NCBI RefSeq assembly: GCF_947497125.1
Contig: NZ_CANMFI010000002.1
Location: forward strand, 98,748-162,747
Length of the DNA stretch: 64,000 bases
Direction: 5' to 3'
Source of the DNA: an uncultured Polaribacter sp.
GTDB taxonomy: Bacteria > Bacteroidota > Bacteroidia > Flavobacteriales > Flavobacteriaceae
The translations under genes and the position numbers were made by a program. The notes below the pieces were generated by a model. The model ran no database searches and was not told where the DNA came from. It saw only the letters and a program-made list of their open reading frames with translations. Of the stretch, positions 1 to 9,742 are shown piece after piece. Position 1 is the stretch's first letter. Each line of letters opens with the position of its first letter.

Positions 1-856
1 GTTCTTGTTCTTTTGATAAGTTAATCACTTTTGCATAACAACCACCTTCAAAATTAAAAACGGTGTTTTCTGCAGTCCAACCATGTTCATCATCACCAAT
101 TAAACTTCTTTCCGGATCTGTAGAAAGGGTTGTTTTACCGGTTCCAGACAGTCCAAAGAAAATAGCTGTATCCCCATTTTTACCAACGTTTGCAGAGCAA
201 TGCATTGGCAGGGTATTTTTGAATACAGGAAGAATAAAATTTAATGCAGAAAAAATTCCTTTTTTAATTTCGCCTGTATATCCTGTTCCTCCAATTAGTG
301 CAATTTTCTTTGTGAAATTTAAAATAGCAAAATTGTGTTGTCTTGTTCCGTCTACTTTTGGGTCTGCCATAAAACCGGGTGCATTTACAACCGTCCATTC
401 TGGTTCAAAATCTTTAAGTTCGGCTTCTGTTGGTCTTAAAAACATGTTATAGGCAAACATATTACTCCAAGGAAACTCGTTGACAACCCTAATATTTAAC
501 TTGTAATTTTCATCTGCACATGCATACGAATCTCTCACAAATATTTCTTTATTAGAAAGATACGCTGTTACTTTAGCATATAGAGCATCAAACTTATCTG
601 TATCAAAAGGAAGATTAATATCACTCCACCAAACCTCGTCTTTGGTTATTGCGTCTTTTACAATAAAGCGATCTTTGGGTGAACGCCCTGTAAACTCACC
701 AGTGTTTACAGCGATAGCACCTAAAGAAGAAACCTCTCCTTGTTTCTTTTTAATAGTTTCATCAAACAGTTTGTCTGAAGTTAACTGATATTTAATTGTT
801 GCATTTTTGATTCCTAGACTATTTAACGAAATCGATTTCGTATTTGTATCTACCAT
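1..856 (-). CDS. pckA: Phosphoenolpyruvate carboxykinase (ATP), partial
   Basis: The gene reads leftward and its 3' end lies outside the window, so only about 285 N-terminal codons are present. The enzyme converts oxaloacetate and ATP to phosphoenolpyruvate, the first committed step of gluconeogenesis, in the cytosol. Visible PEPCK signatures include GEFTGRSPKDRF near the N terminus, GGTGYTGEIKKG, MHCSANVG, and the kinase P-loop GLSGTGKTTLS followed by DPERSLIGDDEHGW. The start ATG at 856 fits the usual N terminus of the ATP-type family. No break is seen in the part present. The neighbouring DUF423 gene reads the same way about 55 bases upstream. Confidence 0.96.
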   Translation of the reverse strand, partial: MVDTNTKSISLNSLGIKNATIKYQLTSDKLFDETIKKKQGEVSSLGAIAVNTGEFTGRSPKDRFIVKDAITKDEVWWSDINLPFDTDKFDALYAKVTAYLSNKEIFVRDSYACADENYKLNIRVVNEFPWSNMFAYNMFLRPTEAELKDFEPEWTVVNAPGFMADPKVDGTRQHNFAILNFTKKIALIGGTGYTGEIKKGIFSALNFILPVFKNTLPMHCSANVGKNGDTAIFFGLSGTGKTTLSTDPERSLIGDDEHGWTAENTVFNFEGGCYAKVINLSKEQE

Positions 857-911
857 ATCAATATAAATTTTTAAATGAGCCTCAAAATTAAGAAATATTT
901 CGAAATAGAAA

Positions 912-1292
912 CTACTTATGCAGTGCTTTCTTTAAAAAAAATATAAGTAAAGTTAACCATGCAAAAATAAAAAATGATCCCCCTAATGGTGTTACAAACC
1001 AAATCGATTTTGCTGTTATCGGTGTCAACTGAATTGCATAAATAGATCCCGAAAAAAACAAGATTCCTATAAATAATAGATAACTAACTGTGTTTTTTTG
1101 CTGTAATGAAAAACCACTATAGGTGTTTACAAAAAAGAGTACTAACACATGATAGATTTGATATCGTACAGCTGTATTAAAACTTTGTAATTCTGACGCG
1201 CTTAAAATTTCTTTTAATGCATGTGCCCCAAAAGCACCTAAAATAATGGCAACAAGCCCTAAAAAAGAAGCAATAACTAAATTTTTAAACAT
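912..1292 (-). CDS. DUF423 family small membrane protein
   Basis: About 126 residues with four hydrophobic helices and the family's early motif LGAFGAHALK, followed by AVRYQIYHVL. DUF423 (YgdD-like) proteins are inner-membrane proteins of unknown function. I start the gene at the ATG at 1292 (MFKNLVIAS...) because the longer reading frame to 1322 adds ten charged residues not typical of the family and runs into the promoter region of the divergent gene. Lies between pckA and the divergent saccharopine dehydrogenase-like gene. Confidence 0.85.
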   Translation of the reverse strand: MFKNLVIASFLGLVAIILGAFGAHALKEILSASELQSFNTAVRYQIYHVLVLFFVNTYSGFSLQQKNTVSYLLFIGILFFSGSIYAIQLTPITAKSIWFVTPLGGSFFIFAWLTLLIFFLKKALHK

Positions 1293-1364
1293 ATTTAAAG
1301 CTTTTTGTTTAATTTTAAACAATTAATGTATCTTCGTAAAGAAACAAAATTACACTTTTTATCT

Positions 1365-2735
1365 ATGAAAAACATACTAATAATAGGCGCAGGTAAATCG
1401 AGTGCTGCTTTAATAAAATACCTTTTAGATAAATCTGATGAAGAAAATCTACAAATTACAATTGGAGATATTTCTACAGAAAATGCTTTAAAATTATTAG
1501 ATAATCACAAGAATGGTAGTGCAATTGTTTTAGATGTTTTTGACAAAAATCAACGTGAAAAAGAAATAAAAAAGGCTGATATTGTTATCTCTATGCTGCC
1601 TGCAAAACTACATATTGATGTTGCCAAAGACTGTATATTAAATAAAAAACACATGGTAACTGCTTCTTATATTTCTAAAGAAATGAAAGAATTAGACAGT
1701 GCTGCTAAAAAAAATGGACTCGTTTTTATGAATGAAATTGGTTTAGACCCTGGTTTAGATCATATGAGCGCCATGCAAATGTTAGATAAAATAAGAGCAA
1801 AAAATGCCAAAATGTTGTTATTTGAATCATTTTGTGGTGGTTTGGTTGCCCCAGAAAGCGACTCTAATTTATGGAATTATAAATTTACATGGAATCCTAG
1901 AAATGTTGTTTTAGCAGGCCAAGGTGGCGCAGCAATGTTTATTCAAGAAGGGACTTATAAATACATACCCTATCATAAATTATTTAGAAGAACCGAATTT
2001 TTAAAGATTCATGGGAGTGGAAACTTTGAGGCTTATGCCAATAGAGATTCTTTAAAATATAGAAGTATTTATGGTTTAGATGAAATACCAACCATGTACA
2101 GAGGAACCATAAGAAGAGTGGGCTTCTCTAGAGCTTGGAATATTTTTGTGCAATTAGGCATGACAGACGATTCTTACACTATTGAAGATTCTGAAAACAT
2201 GAGTTACAGAGACTTTGTGAATTTATTTTTAGCCTATTCTCCTTCTGATTCTGTAGAATTAAAATTACGGTCTTACCTTAAAATAGATCAAGATGATATT
2301 ATGTGGGAAAAATTAATTGAGCTAGATCTTTTTAACCCGAAGAAAAAAATAGGGTTAAAAAATGCTACTCCTGCTCAAATACTTCAAAAAATATTAGAAG
2401 ACTCTTGGTCTTTAAAAGAAACAGATAAAGACATGATTGTAATGCAACATCTTTTTGGTTTTGAAATTGATGGCAAAAAACAACAAATAGAAAGTAGTTT
2501 AATTGTTTTAGGAGAAAACCAGACTTATACCGCTATGGCTAAAACAGTGGGGTTACCCGTTGCAATTGCTGCGTTAAAAATAGTAAAAGGAGAAATAACA
2601 ACACCTGGCGTACAACTACCTATAAACAAAGAGGTTTACGAACCTATTTTAAAAGAATTAGAAAACTATGGCATTCTCTTTCAAGAGAAAGAAGGCACAT
2701 ATTTAGGTTACAACCCAAACAACGTAATTGGTTAA
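1365..2735 (+). CDS. Saccharopine dehydrogenase family protein
   Basis: 456 residues. The N terminus is a Rossmann dinucleotide fold (MKNILIIGAGKSS), followed by the segment DIVISMLPAKLH and the family motif EIGLDPGLDHMSA; the C-terminal half matches the saccharopine dehydrogenase C-terminal domain. Family members reversibly link or split amino acids such as saccharopine in lysine metabolism; the substrate here cannot be told from sequence. I use the ATG at 1365 because the Rossmann motif begins directly there; the longer frame from 1305 runs through the intergenic region. A near-consensus promoter (TATCTTCG) lies just upstream at about 1328. Confidence 0.88.
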   Translation: MKNILIIGAGKSSAALIKYLLDKSDEENLQITIGDISTENALKLLDNHKNGSAIVLDVFDKNQREKEIKKADIVISMLPAKLHIDVAKDCILNKKHMVTASYISKEMKELDSAAKKNGLVFMNEIGLDPGLDHMSAMQMLDKIRAKNAKMLLFESFCGGLVAPESDSNLWNYKFTWNPRNVVLAGQGGAAMFIQEGTYKYIPYHKLFRRTEFLKIHGSGNFEAYANRDSLKYRSIYGLDEIPTMYRGTIRRVGFSRAWNIFVQLGMTDDSYTIEDSENMSYRDFVNLFLAYSPSDSVELKLRSYLKIDQDDIMWEKLIELDLFNPKKKIGLKNATPAQILQKILEDSWSLKETDKDMIVMQHLFGFEIDGKKQQIESSLIVLGENQTYTAMAKTVGLPVAIAALKIVKGEITTPGVQLPINKEVYEPILKELENYGILFQEKEGTYLGYNPNNVIG

Positions 2736-2751
2736 TAAAGTAACTGTTTAT

Positions 2752-3045
2752 CTATACAAAATCTTGCATAATACCTATTAAGGTATTTGCATCTTGAAAA
2801 CCTGTTTGGCGCCATTTCATCTCTCCATTTTTATAAATCATAAAAGTGGGATTTCCTTTTACCCTTAATGCACTTGCAAGAAGTTCATTTTTTTGGATAT
2901 CTATTTTAATAACCTTGGCTTTATCGCCTAATGCAGCAGCAACGTCTCTTAGAGTAAGTACGGTATTCTCTACATCGTTCCAATCTGTGTAAAAGTCGAT
3001 TAAAACTGGCTTTTCTGCATCAATAAGCTCCCCAAATTTCGTCAT
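2752..3045 (-). CDS. Thioredoxin-fold protein lacking the CXXC active site
   Basis: About 98 residues with a clear thioredoxin fold: PVLIDFYTDWND, then KVIKIDIQKNELLASALRVKG, then the cis-proline segment NPTFMIYKNGEM and a final helix. Where thioredoxins have WCGPC this protein has WNDVENT, so it has no redox cysteines and cannot act as a dithiol reductase. I recall similar cysteine-free proteins in other flavobacteria, so this is probably a stable lineage trait rather than damage. The start is taken at 3045 (MTKFGEL); an in-frame ATG at 3075 would add ten residues. A strong promoter lies at 3099-3126. Confidence 0.8.
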   Translation of the reverse strand: MTKFGELIDAEKPVLIDFYTDWNDVENTVLTLRDVAAALGDKAKVIKIDIQKNELLASALRVKGNPTFMIYKNGEMKWRQTGFQDANTLIGIMQDFV

Positions 3046-3098
3046 CTTATAAAGTATTTCGGTGGGGGGAACCATTTTATTTTGAGTTAGTTAGTAAA

Positions 3099-3126
3099 CA
3101 AATGTAAATAAAAAAAATTAAATCAA
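3099..3126 (-). promoter_or_regulatory. Promoter of the thioredoxin-like gene
   Basis: On the minus strand the -7 box TACATTTG (3099-3106) is a perfect match to the Bacteroidota TAnnTTTG consensus, with a TTG -33 element 17 bases upstream (3124-3126). Confidence 0.75.
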
Positions 3127-3133
3127 TAAAAAT

Positions 3134-4357
3134 TTATTCTTTTTTTAACTCTATCACTGTAATTTCTGGCCAGATACCAACTCTACCAGGAAAAAAATGA
3201 TATCCAAACCCCCTATTTACGTTAATATACCTGCCAAATTCTTTGTACAAACCTGCCCATTGTTTGTATGCAAACTGAGACGGACTCCATTTAAACCAGC
3301 CCGGCAGCTCGATACCCATTTGCAAACCATGTGTATGCCCACTTAAAGTTAACTGATAATTTAATGGATCTTTCTTTACTTTATGTTCCCAATGACTTGG
3401 GTCGTGCGACATTAATATTTTAAAATCTTCTTTCTTAACACCAGCAGACGCTTTTTGTAAATCGCCAGATTGATTAAAGCCTTTGCCCCAATTTTCCACT
3501 CCTAAAAGCGCAATTTTTTCACCTCCTTTTTCTAGGTATCGATGTTCATCTAATAATAATTCGAACCCTATTTTTTGATGAATTTCTTTTACTTTTTGAA
3601 AATTATCAATTTTATCTTGCGGATTTTTCCAATCCATATAATCGCCATAATCATGATTACCAAGAACCGCATACTTTCCTTCTTTGGCCTCTAATTTATC
3701 AAAAACAGAAATCCAGTCATCCATTTCACTGGCTTGATTATTTACAATATCTCCTGTAAAAAGTAAAAGATCAGATTTTTGTTGATTAATTAAATCAACA
3801 CCATATTGTATTTTTTCTTTATTGGTAAAACTACCAGAATGAATGTCTGATATTTGTGTAATGGTAAAACCATCAAAAGCAGCAGGTAAATCTTTAAATT
3901 TAAGCTGATATTTAATTACCTTATAATTGTATTTACCCTGAATAATACCATAAATAAATGAGGCAAAAGGAATAGCAGCAAGCCCTAAAGCTATTTGTGA
4001 AATAAATTTACGCCTGCTTGGCATTGCCTGGGTATTATTTGATGATATTTTAGAAATCAACTTTACAATTCCACGATAAAAATCCTCACCAAAAAGCACA
4101 AAAATTATCACCAATTTTGGAATCGATATTGTTAGCATTAACCCCATTGCCATCTGAAATTGTGGTGTTTGCCCATCACTTCTAGAATAAGAAAAAATGG
4201 TTACAAAAAAGTTGATATAAACGGCAACACTAATCAACAAAAAAGCATACAAGAGTATCTTATTTTTAATGACCGTTTTAAAGGCTTGAAAAGCATAAAT
4301 TTCGACGATAATAATTAAAGCAGAAAGAATTAAAAGTGGAAAAATCCAACGAGGCAT
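3134..4357 (-). CDS. Membrane-anchored metallophosphoesterase
   Basis: 407 residues. The first third is membrane-embedded, with about four hydrophobic helices, then SRRKFISQIALGLAAIPFASF, which looks like a further helix after a basic anchor. The rest is a calcineurin-like phosphoesterase domain carrying the dinuclear metal ligands: ISDIHSGS, TGDIVNN, GNHDYGDY, SHDPSHW and GHTHGLQMG. This matches the YkuE/YaeI-like group, some of which act on membrane lipids such as UDP-diacylglucosamine; the substrate here is not known. A -7 box TAAATTTG lies at 4372-4379, so the leader is very short. Confidence 0.9.
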   Translation of the reverse strand: MPRWIFPLLILSALIIIVEIYAFQAFKTVIKNKILLYAFLLISVAVYINFFVTIFSYSRSDGQTPQFQMAMGLMLTISIPKLVIIFVLFGEDFYRGIVKLISKISSNNTQAMPSRRKFISQIALGLAAIPFASFIYGIIQGKYNYKVIKYQLKFKDLPAAFDGFTITQISDIHSGSFTNKEKIQYGVDLINQQKSDLLLFTGDIVNNQASEMDDWISVFDKLEAKEGKYAVLGNHDYGDYMDWKNPQDKIDNFQKVKEIHQKIGFELLLDEHRYLEKGGEKIALLGVENWGKGFNQSGDLQKASAGVKKEDFKILMSHDPSHWEHKVKKDPLNYQLTLSGHTHGLQMGIELPGWFKWSPSQFAYKQWAGLYKEFGRYINVNRGFGYHFFPGRVGIWPEITVIELKKE

Positions 4358-4371
4358 AGAAAATGTTTTTG

Positions 4372-4379
4372 CAAATTTA
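4372..4379 (-). promoter_or_regulatory. -7 box of the metallophosphoesterase gene
   Basis: TAAATTTG on the minus strand, matching TAnnTTTG, 14 bases upstream of the start codon. No clear -33 element was found. Confidence 0.5.
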
Positions 4380-4553
4380 TGGCTTTTAAAAATAGTATTA
4401 TTCTATTTTAGAATAGTTTAACAATTACTTGTTTTTTATGTATGATTTTTAGCAAGTAGTTTCTAAAAAATTAACAGCTTTTAAGTTTAAATTAAAAAAG
4501 TTATTTTTTTTTAATAGATTTATAAAAACTTTTTTTGATAAAACCCAACCATT

Positions 4554-5381
4554 ATGGAAACGATTGTTACTTTTTTTGAAAACCTTAGTACTCTTCAAAA
4601 ATTTGTTTGGTTAGTTTGTTGTTTATCTCTTTTTTGGGTTTTAGAAGGCATTTATCCCTTAAAAAAACATCAGTATAATAAATGGAAACACGCCAAAACA
4701 AATTTTATTTTACTTTTATCTACGCTACTTATCAATTTAATTTTTGGCCTTATTACAGTAGGTGTGTTTATATGGTTGGATGAAACAAACTTCGGTTTGC
4801 TAAATCAAATTGAGCTACCTATTTGGGCAGAAGCAATTATTGCCATTCTTATTCTCGATTTTACCTCTCAATATCTAGTGCATTATATACTTCATAAAAC
4901 CCCTGTTTTATGGCGCTTTCATACCGTTCATCATAGCGACACGCATGTAGACGTAACCTCTGGCACAAGGCATCATCCCATCGATTTTATCTTTAGAGAA
5001 ACCTTTGCATTACTTGGTATTGTAATTGCAGGTTTGCCTGTTGCCTACTACCTTATGTATCGAATGCTAACCGTTATTTTTACTTATTTCTCTCATGCAG
5101 ATATTAAATTACCAAATCAATTAGATAAAACAATTAGTTACCTTTTTGTATCGCCAAACATGCACAAGTTTCACCATCATCATGTTATGCCATGGACAGA
5201 TACTAATTTTGGCAATATTTTTTCTATTTGGGATCGACTCTTTGGCACCTTTATCTACCAAGACACTAAAAACATTGTTTATGGTGTAGATATTTTAGAG
5301 TCTGAAAAGACAAACGATCTTTTATATCAATTAAAAGCACCTTTTAAAAAGGATTTAAAATCTGCGCCTTACAAAGGCTAA
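4554..5381 (+). CDS. Sterol desaturase / fatty acid hydroxylase family protein
   Basis: 275 residues with four hydrophobic segments and the eight-histidine pattern of the integral-membrane di-iron hydroxylases: HYILH, HTVHHSDTHVD, RHHPIDF and, near the C terminus, MHKFHHHH. Members insert oxygen into or desaturate lipid chains using O2 and a reductant; the substrate here is unknown but membrane lipids or hydroxylated sphingo/ornithine-type lipids are plausible in this group of bacteria. It is followed by polA after 46 bases and probably does not belong functionally with it. Confidence 0.88.
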   Translation: METIVTFFENLSTLQKFVWLVCCLSLFWVLEGIYPLKKHQYNKWKHAKTNFILLLSTLLINLIFGLITVGVFIWLDETNFGLLNQIELPIWAEAIIAILILDFTSQYLVHYILHKTPVLWRFHTVHHSDTHVDVTSGTRHHPIDFIFRETFALLGIVIAGLPVAYYLMYRMLTVIFTYFSHADIKLPNQLDKTISYLFVSPNMHKFHHHHVMPWTDTNFGNIFSIWDRLFGTFIYQDTKNIVYGVDILESEKTNDLLYQLKAPFKKDLKSAPYKG

Positions 5382-5427
5382 TTTCTGCTAGTTTTTTGTA
5401 GTTTTATCTTTTTAAAACAAAGACAAA

Positions 5428-8283
5428 ATGTTAGACCAAAAGAGAGTTTTCTTAGTAGATGCCTTTGCACTAATTTTTAGAGGCTATTATGCCTTTATCA
5501 AGAACCCTAGAATTAATAGTAAAGGCCTAGACACCTCTGCTATTATGGGATTTATGAATTCTCTTTTAGACGTTATTAAGCGTGAAAGACCCGATCATTT
5601 AGCTGTTTGTTTTGATAAAGGTGGTAGTGTAGATCGTGTAGAAATGTTTGAAGCTTATAAGGCTAATAGAGACGAAACCCCCGAAGCAATAAAAATTGCA
5701 GTGCCTTACATACAAGAAATATTAAAAGCCATGCACATCCCTATTATGGTAAAAGAAGGTTTTGAGGCAGATGATGTAATGGGGACTTTATCTAAACAAG
5801 CAGAAAAAGAAGGGTATAAAACTTTTATGGTTACCCCAGACAAAGATTTTGCACAACTAGTTTCTGAAAATATTTTTATGTACAAACCTCGTTTTGGCGG
5901 CGGATATGATATTTGGGGAGTACCTGAAGTACAAGAAAAATTTGGTGTTGAAACACCAGAACAAGTTATCGATTTTTTAGGGATGATGGGCGATTCTGCT
6001 GATAATATTCCTGGATTGCCTGGTGTTGGAGAAAAAACAGCAAAAAAGTTTTTAGCAACTTATGGTTCTATGGAAAACCTACTGGCAAACACCCATGAGC
6101 TAAAAGGAAAAATGAAAGAGAAAGTAGAGGCTGCAAAAGAGTTGGGTTTACTTTCTAAAAAATTAGCAACTATTATGCTAGATGTTCCGGTAACGTTTAA
6201 TGCAAAGGATTTTGAATTAGACCAACCCGATATAGAAAAAGTTACCGAACTTTTTAATGAACTGGAGTTTAGAAACCTACTAACCAATTTTACAAGAACT
6301 TTTGCGAAAGAAAATACAGAAAAAGTAAATTCGGCAGAAAACAATTCTGATGCTGATACTAATAAAGTTGAGAAAACACCAACTAAAAAAACAACTCAAG
6401 AAGGTCAATTTGATTTGTTTGCGGCTCCGGGATCTGGAAATGTATCTGAAACCGAAATAGCATCGGGATATAAAACCATCAAAAATACCGAACATTTTTA
6501 CCAGCATATCGACTCGTCACTTTCTAGAAAATTATTACTAAAAAAATTACTACAACAAAGTTCTGTTTGTTTTGATACCGAAACTACTGGATTAAAAGCT
6601 CTTGAAGTTCAATTAATAGGAATTGCTTTTTCTTTTGAAGCTGGTAAAGGCTATTATGTGTCTTTACCTGAAGACCAAGAAGAAACAGCTGCAATTTTAG
6701 AAGAGTTTCGTCCCTTTTTTACATCCGAAGAAATTGAAAAAATTGGGCATAATTTAAAATACGATATCAAGGTATTATCAAACTACAACATGCCGGTTAA
6801 AGGCAAGCTGTTTGATACCATGATTGCGCATTATTTGATTAACCCAGATATGCGACATAATATGGATGTGTTGGCAGAAACCTACTTAAATTATCAGCCA
6901 GTATCTATCACAGAACTGATTGGTAAAAAGGGAAAAAACCAACTTTCGATGAGGGCTGTGCCTATTGAAGAGCAAACGGAATATGCGGTAGAAGATGCGG
7001 ATATTACCTTTCAACTAAAACAATTATTTACTGCAGAATTAGCAGCTGGTAACGTTACAAAACTATTTAATGAGATAGAATTGCCATTAGTATCTGTGTT
7101 AACGGCTATGGAAATTGAAGGAATTAACCTAAACACCCATTTTCTAAAAACACTTTCTGTTGCATTAACAGAAGATATTGATCGATTAGAAAAAAGCATT
7201 TACGATGCAGCCGGAGAAGAGTTTAATATTGCGTCACCAAAACAATTAGGAATTGTTTTATTTGAAAAAATGGAACTCGTTAAAAAACCTAAAAAGACAA
7301 AAACGGGTCAGTATAAAACAGGTGAAGATATTTTGTCTTTCTTAGCGAAAGACCATGAAATTATAAGAAATATTCAAGAATATCGTCAATACAAAAAACT
7401 ACAAAGCACTTATGTAGATGCGTTGCCAAATGAAATTAACCCTAAAACAAACAGGGTACACACCCAATACATGCAAGCTGTTGCTGCTACTGGGCGTTTA
7501 AGTTCTAACAATCCAAATTTACAGAACATCCCTATAAGAACAGAACGCGGTAAAGAGGTCCGAAAATCATTTATCCCAAGAGATGAAAATCATGTTTTGT
7601 TGGCGGCAGATTATAGTCAAATTGAATTGCGAATAATAGCTGCTTTAAGTGAAGAACAAACCATGATAAATGCTTTTAAAAACGGAGAAGATATTCATGC
7701 TTCTACCGCTGCCAAAGTATTTAATGTTCCGCTAGAAGAAGTTACAAGAGAACAACGTAGCAATGCAAAAACAGTAAATTTCGGAATTGTTTATGGTGTT
7801 TCTGCATTTGGTTTAAGCAACCAAACAGATTTATCTAGAAGCGAGGCAAAAGAATTGATAGATACGTATTACGAGACCTATCCGAAGTTAAAAGCATACA
7901 TGGCAAACCAAGTAGATTTTGCAAGAGAACACGGCTATGTTGCAACTGTTTTAAATAGACGTAGGTACTTAAAAGATATTAATTCTAGAAATGCAATGGT
8001 AAGAAGTGGTGCAGAAAGAAACGCTGTAAATGCACCAATACAAGGTTCTGCCGCAGATATTATTAAAATAGCAATGATTCATATTTACAATCGTTTTGAG
8101 AAAGAAAACTTAAAAACTAAAATGTTATTACAAGTGCATGATGAATTGGTTTTTGATGTGCCAAAAGAAGAATTAGAACTTGTAAAACCTATTATAAAAC
8201 ATGAAATGGAAAATGCTTTTAAAATGAGTGTTCCGTTAGATGTAGAGATAGGTGTTGGAGAAAACTGGCTAGAAGCACATTAA
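5428..8283 (+). CDS. polA: DNA polymerase I
   Basis: 951 residues with all three domains. The N-terminal 5'-3' exonuclease/flap domain has VDAFALIFRGYYAF, EGFEADDVMG and DNIPGLPGVGEKTA. The 3'-5' proofreading domain keeps its metal ligands in FDTETTGL (Asp383, Glu385), so proofreading looks intact. The family A polymerase domain has motif A DYSQIELR (Asp728), motif B with RSNAKTVNFGIVYG and motif C VHDELVF. An unconserved, acidic/lysine-rich linker of about 50 residues follows the exonuclease domain. Roles are Okazaki fragment maturation and gap filling in repair. Confidence 0.98.
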   Translation: MLDQKRVFLVDAFALIFRGYYAFIKNPRINSKGLDTSAIMGFMNSLLDVIKRERPDHLAVCFDKGGSVDRVEMFEAYKANRDETPEAIKIAVPYIQEILKAMHIPIMVKEGFEADDVMGTLSKQAEKEGYKTFMVTPDKDFAQLVSENIFMYKPRFGGGYDIWGVPEVQEKFGVETPEQVIDFLGMMGDSADNIPGLPGVGEKTAKKFLATYGSMENLLANTHELKGKMKEKVEAAKELGLLSKKLATIMLDVPVTFNAKDFELDQPDIEKVTELFNELEFRNLLTNFTRTFAKENTEKVNSAENNSDADTNKVEKTPTKKTTQEGQFDLFAAPGSGNVSETEIASGYKTIKNTEHFYQHIDSSLSRKLLLKKLLQQSSVCFDTETTGLKALEVQLIGIAFSFEAGKGYYVSLPEDQEETAAILEEFRPFFTSEEIEKIGHNLKYDIKVLSNYNMPVKGKLFDTMIAHYLINPDMRHNMDVLAETYLNYQPVSITELIGKKGKNQLSMRAVPIEEQTEYAVEDADITFQLKQLFTAELAAGNVTKLFNEIELPLVSVLTAMEIEGINLNTHFLKTLSVALTEDIDRLEKSIYDAAGEEFNIASPKQLGIVLFEKMELVKKPKKTKTGQYKTGEDILSFLAKDHEIIRNIQEYRQYKKLQSTYVDALPNEINPKTNRVHTQYMQAVAATGRLSSNNPNLQNIPIRTERGKEVRKSFIPRDENHVLLAADYSQIELRIIAALSEEQTMINAFKNGEDIHASTAAKVFNVPLEEVTREQRSNAKTVNFGIVYGVSAFGLSNQTDLSRSEAKELIDTYYETYPKLKAYMANQVDFAREHGYVATVLNRRRYLKDINSRNAMVRSGAERNAVNAPIQGSAADIIKIAMIHIYNRFEKENLKTKMLLQVHDELVFDVPKEELELVKPIIKHEMENAFKMSVPLDVEIGVGENWLEAH

Positions 8284-8333
8284 ATAGAACACTACAGATT
8301 AATAAGTTAGCGCCAAAATGGTTTTGAACTAAA

Positions 8334-8717
8334 ATGGAAATAGATTACATAGAAAATATTGACGGACATGAGCAAAACATTCTTCGTTTGTTCAATTTTA
8401 ACAAAGCAGAAGCAATATTATTTCGAGATTTATTAGTTGAAAATATTATTAATAAACAGCAAAAATTAGATGTATCTCAAGTAGAGTTTATTACAGCCAT
8501 CAACTGTAATTTAATTTTTGGTTTGTTTAAATCTGATGAAGGAATTTTAACCAAAGACAATCATACTTTTTTTTGTATGCTAACCCTAGAAGGGTATAAA
8601 AAAATGGTGGCGCTTTTAGAACCTTTTTGCAAAAAAGAAACCAAAGGGTACCAATATTTATACGATTTAGACAACCCAATAGACTTATTATTTTCTCCAT
8701 TTGCAAGTGCTATCTAA
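8334..8717 (+). CDS. Hypothetical protein, 127 aa
   Basis: Not recognised. A soluble protein with no signal peptide or membrane helix. It begins MEIDYIENIDGHEQNILRLF, has mixed alpha/beta character, and ends in a hydrophobic SPFASAI. Composition and codon use match its neighbours. It lies 50 bases after polA and 48 bases before sua5, which has its own promoter, so it may be cotranscribed with polA. The start ATG at 8334 is the first in frame. Confidence 0.65.
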   Translation: MEIDYIENIDGHEQNILRLFNFNKAEAILFRDLLVENIINKQQKLDVSQVEFITAINCNLIFGLFKSDEGILTKDNHTFFCMLTLEGYKKMVALLEPFCKKETKGYQYLYDLDNPIDLLFSPFASAI

Positions 8718-8747
8718 GATTTAAAAAAATAACATAAAATTTATGTG

Positions 8748-8755
8748 TAATTTTG
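8748..8755 (+). promoter_or_regulatory. -7 box of sua5
   Basis: TAATTTTG, a perfect TAnnTTTG match, 10 bases before the sua5 ATG, which implies a leader of only a few bases. Confidence 0.55.
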
Positions 8756-8765
8756 TACACTAATT

Positions 8766-9725
8766 ATGAGTATCATTTCTAAAGACATACAAAAAGCAAT
8801 TACGCTGTTAACTAATGATGAGTTAGTAGCTATACCTACAGAAACTGTTTATGGTTTAGCAGGAAATATATTTAGCGAAAAAGCTATTCATAAGATATTT
8901 GCTACCAAAAAAAGACCCTTTTTTAACCCATTAATTGTTCATGTTGCTTCGGTAAATGCTTTGAAAGATATTGTTGCAGAAATACCAGAAAAAGCAATGC
9001 TATTGGCAGAAGCTTTTTGGCCAGGATCGATGACATTGGTCTTAAAAAAGAGCTCTAAAATTCCTGATTTAATTACCGCCTCTAAAGATACCGTTGCTGT
9101 TCGTGTACCCAATCATGTTGTAACTTTAGAATTATTAGAAAAATTACCATTCCCTTTGGCTGCACCTAGTGCTAACCCTTTTGGTAGCATTAGTCCTACA
9201 AAACCATTGCACGTAGAAAATTATTTTAAAGAGCATATTAAAATGGTTTTAGATGGCGGAAATTGTAAAAACGGAATAGAATCTACTATTATCGGTTTTG
9301 AAAATGACAACCCAATTATCTATAGATTGGGTGCTTTAGCAGTTGAAGATATTGAAGCGGTTGTGGGTAAAATTAGCATCAAAAATAAAGAAGAAAACAG
9401 CCCCGATGCACCTGGAATGTTAGCCAGACATTATGCACCTACCACTAAAACTATTTTAGTTACAGATGTTGCTGCAGAAGTAGAAAAAAACAAAGGTAAA
9501 AAAATTGGTATTCTTGTTTTTAAAGACAGTTTATCTAATGATGCTGTTACAGAAATTGTATTATCAAACAAAGGATTGCTAGAAGAAGCGGCCGCAAATT
9601 TATACGATGCCATGCATGCCTTAGATCATCAAAATCTTGAAGTTATTATTGCCGAAAAATTACCCAATTACGGGTTAGGTAAATCTATGAACGACAGGTT
9701 ACAACGTGCTACTTTTAGCGTATAA
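8766..9725 (+). CDS. sua5: Threonylcarbamoyl-AMP synthase (Sua5 type)
   Basis: 319 residues. Makes threonylcarbamoyl-AMP from threonine, bicarbonate and ATP, the first step of t6A modification of ANN-decoding tRNAs. The N-terminal YrdC domain shows PTETVYGLAGN, KRPFFNPLIVHV, FWPGSMTLVL and PSANPFGSISPT. A linker with PGMLARHYAP leads to the C-terminal Sua5 domain, which short YrdC-type enzymes lack. The C-terminal end KSMNDRLQRAT is typical. Confidence 0.95.
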   Translation: MSIISKDIQKAITLLTNDELVAIPTETVYGLAGNIFSEKAIHKIFATKKRPFFNPLIVHVASVNALKDIVAEIPEKAMLLAEAFWPGSMTLVLKKSSKIPDLITASKDTVAVRVPNHVVTLELLEKLPFPLAAPSANPFGSISPTKPLHVENYFKEHIKMVLDGGNCKNGIESTIIGFENDNPIIYRLGALAVEDIEAVVGKISIKNKEENSPDAPGMLARHYAPTTKTILVTDVAAEVEKNKGKKIGILVFKDSLSNDAVTEIVLSNKGLLEEAAANLYDAMHALDHQNLEVIIAEKLPNYGLGKSMNDRLQRATFSV

Positions 9726-9742
9726 TTTTATCTATTTTAAAA

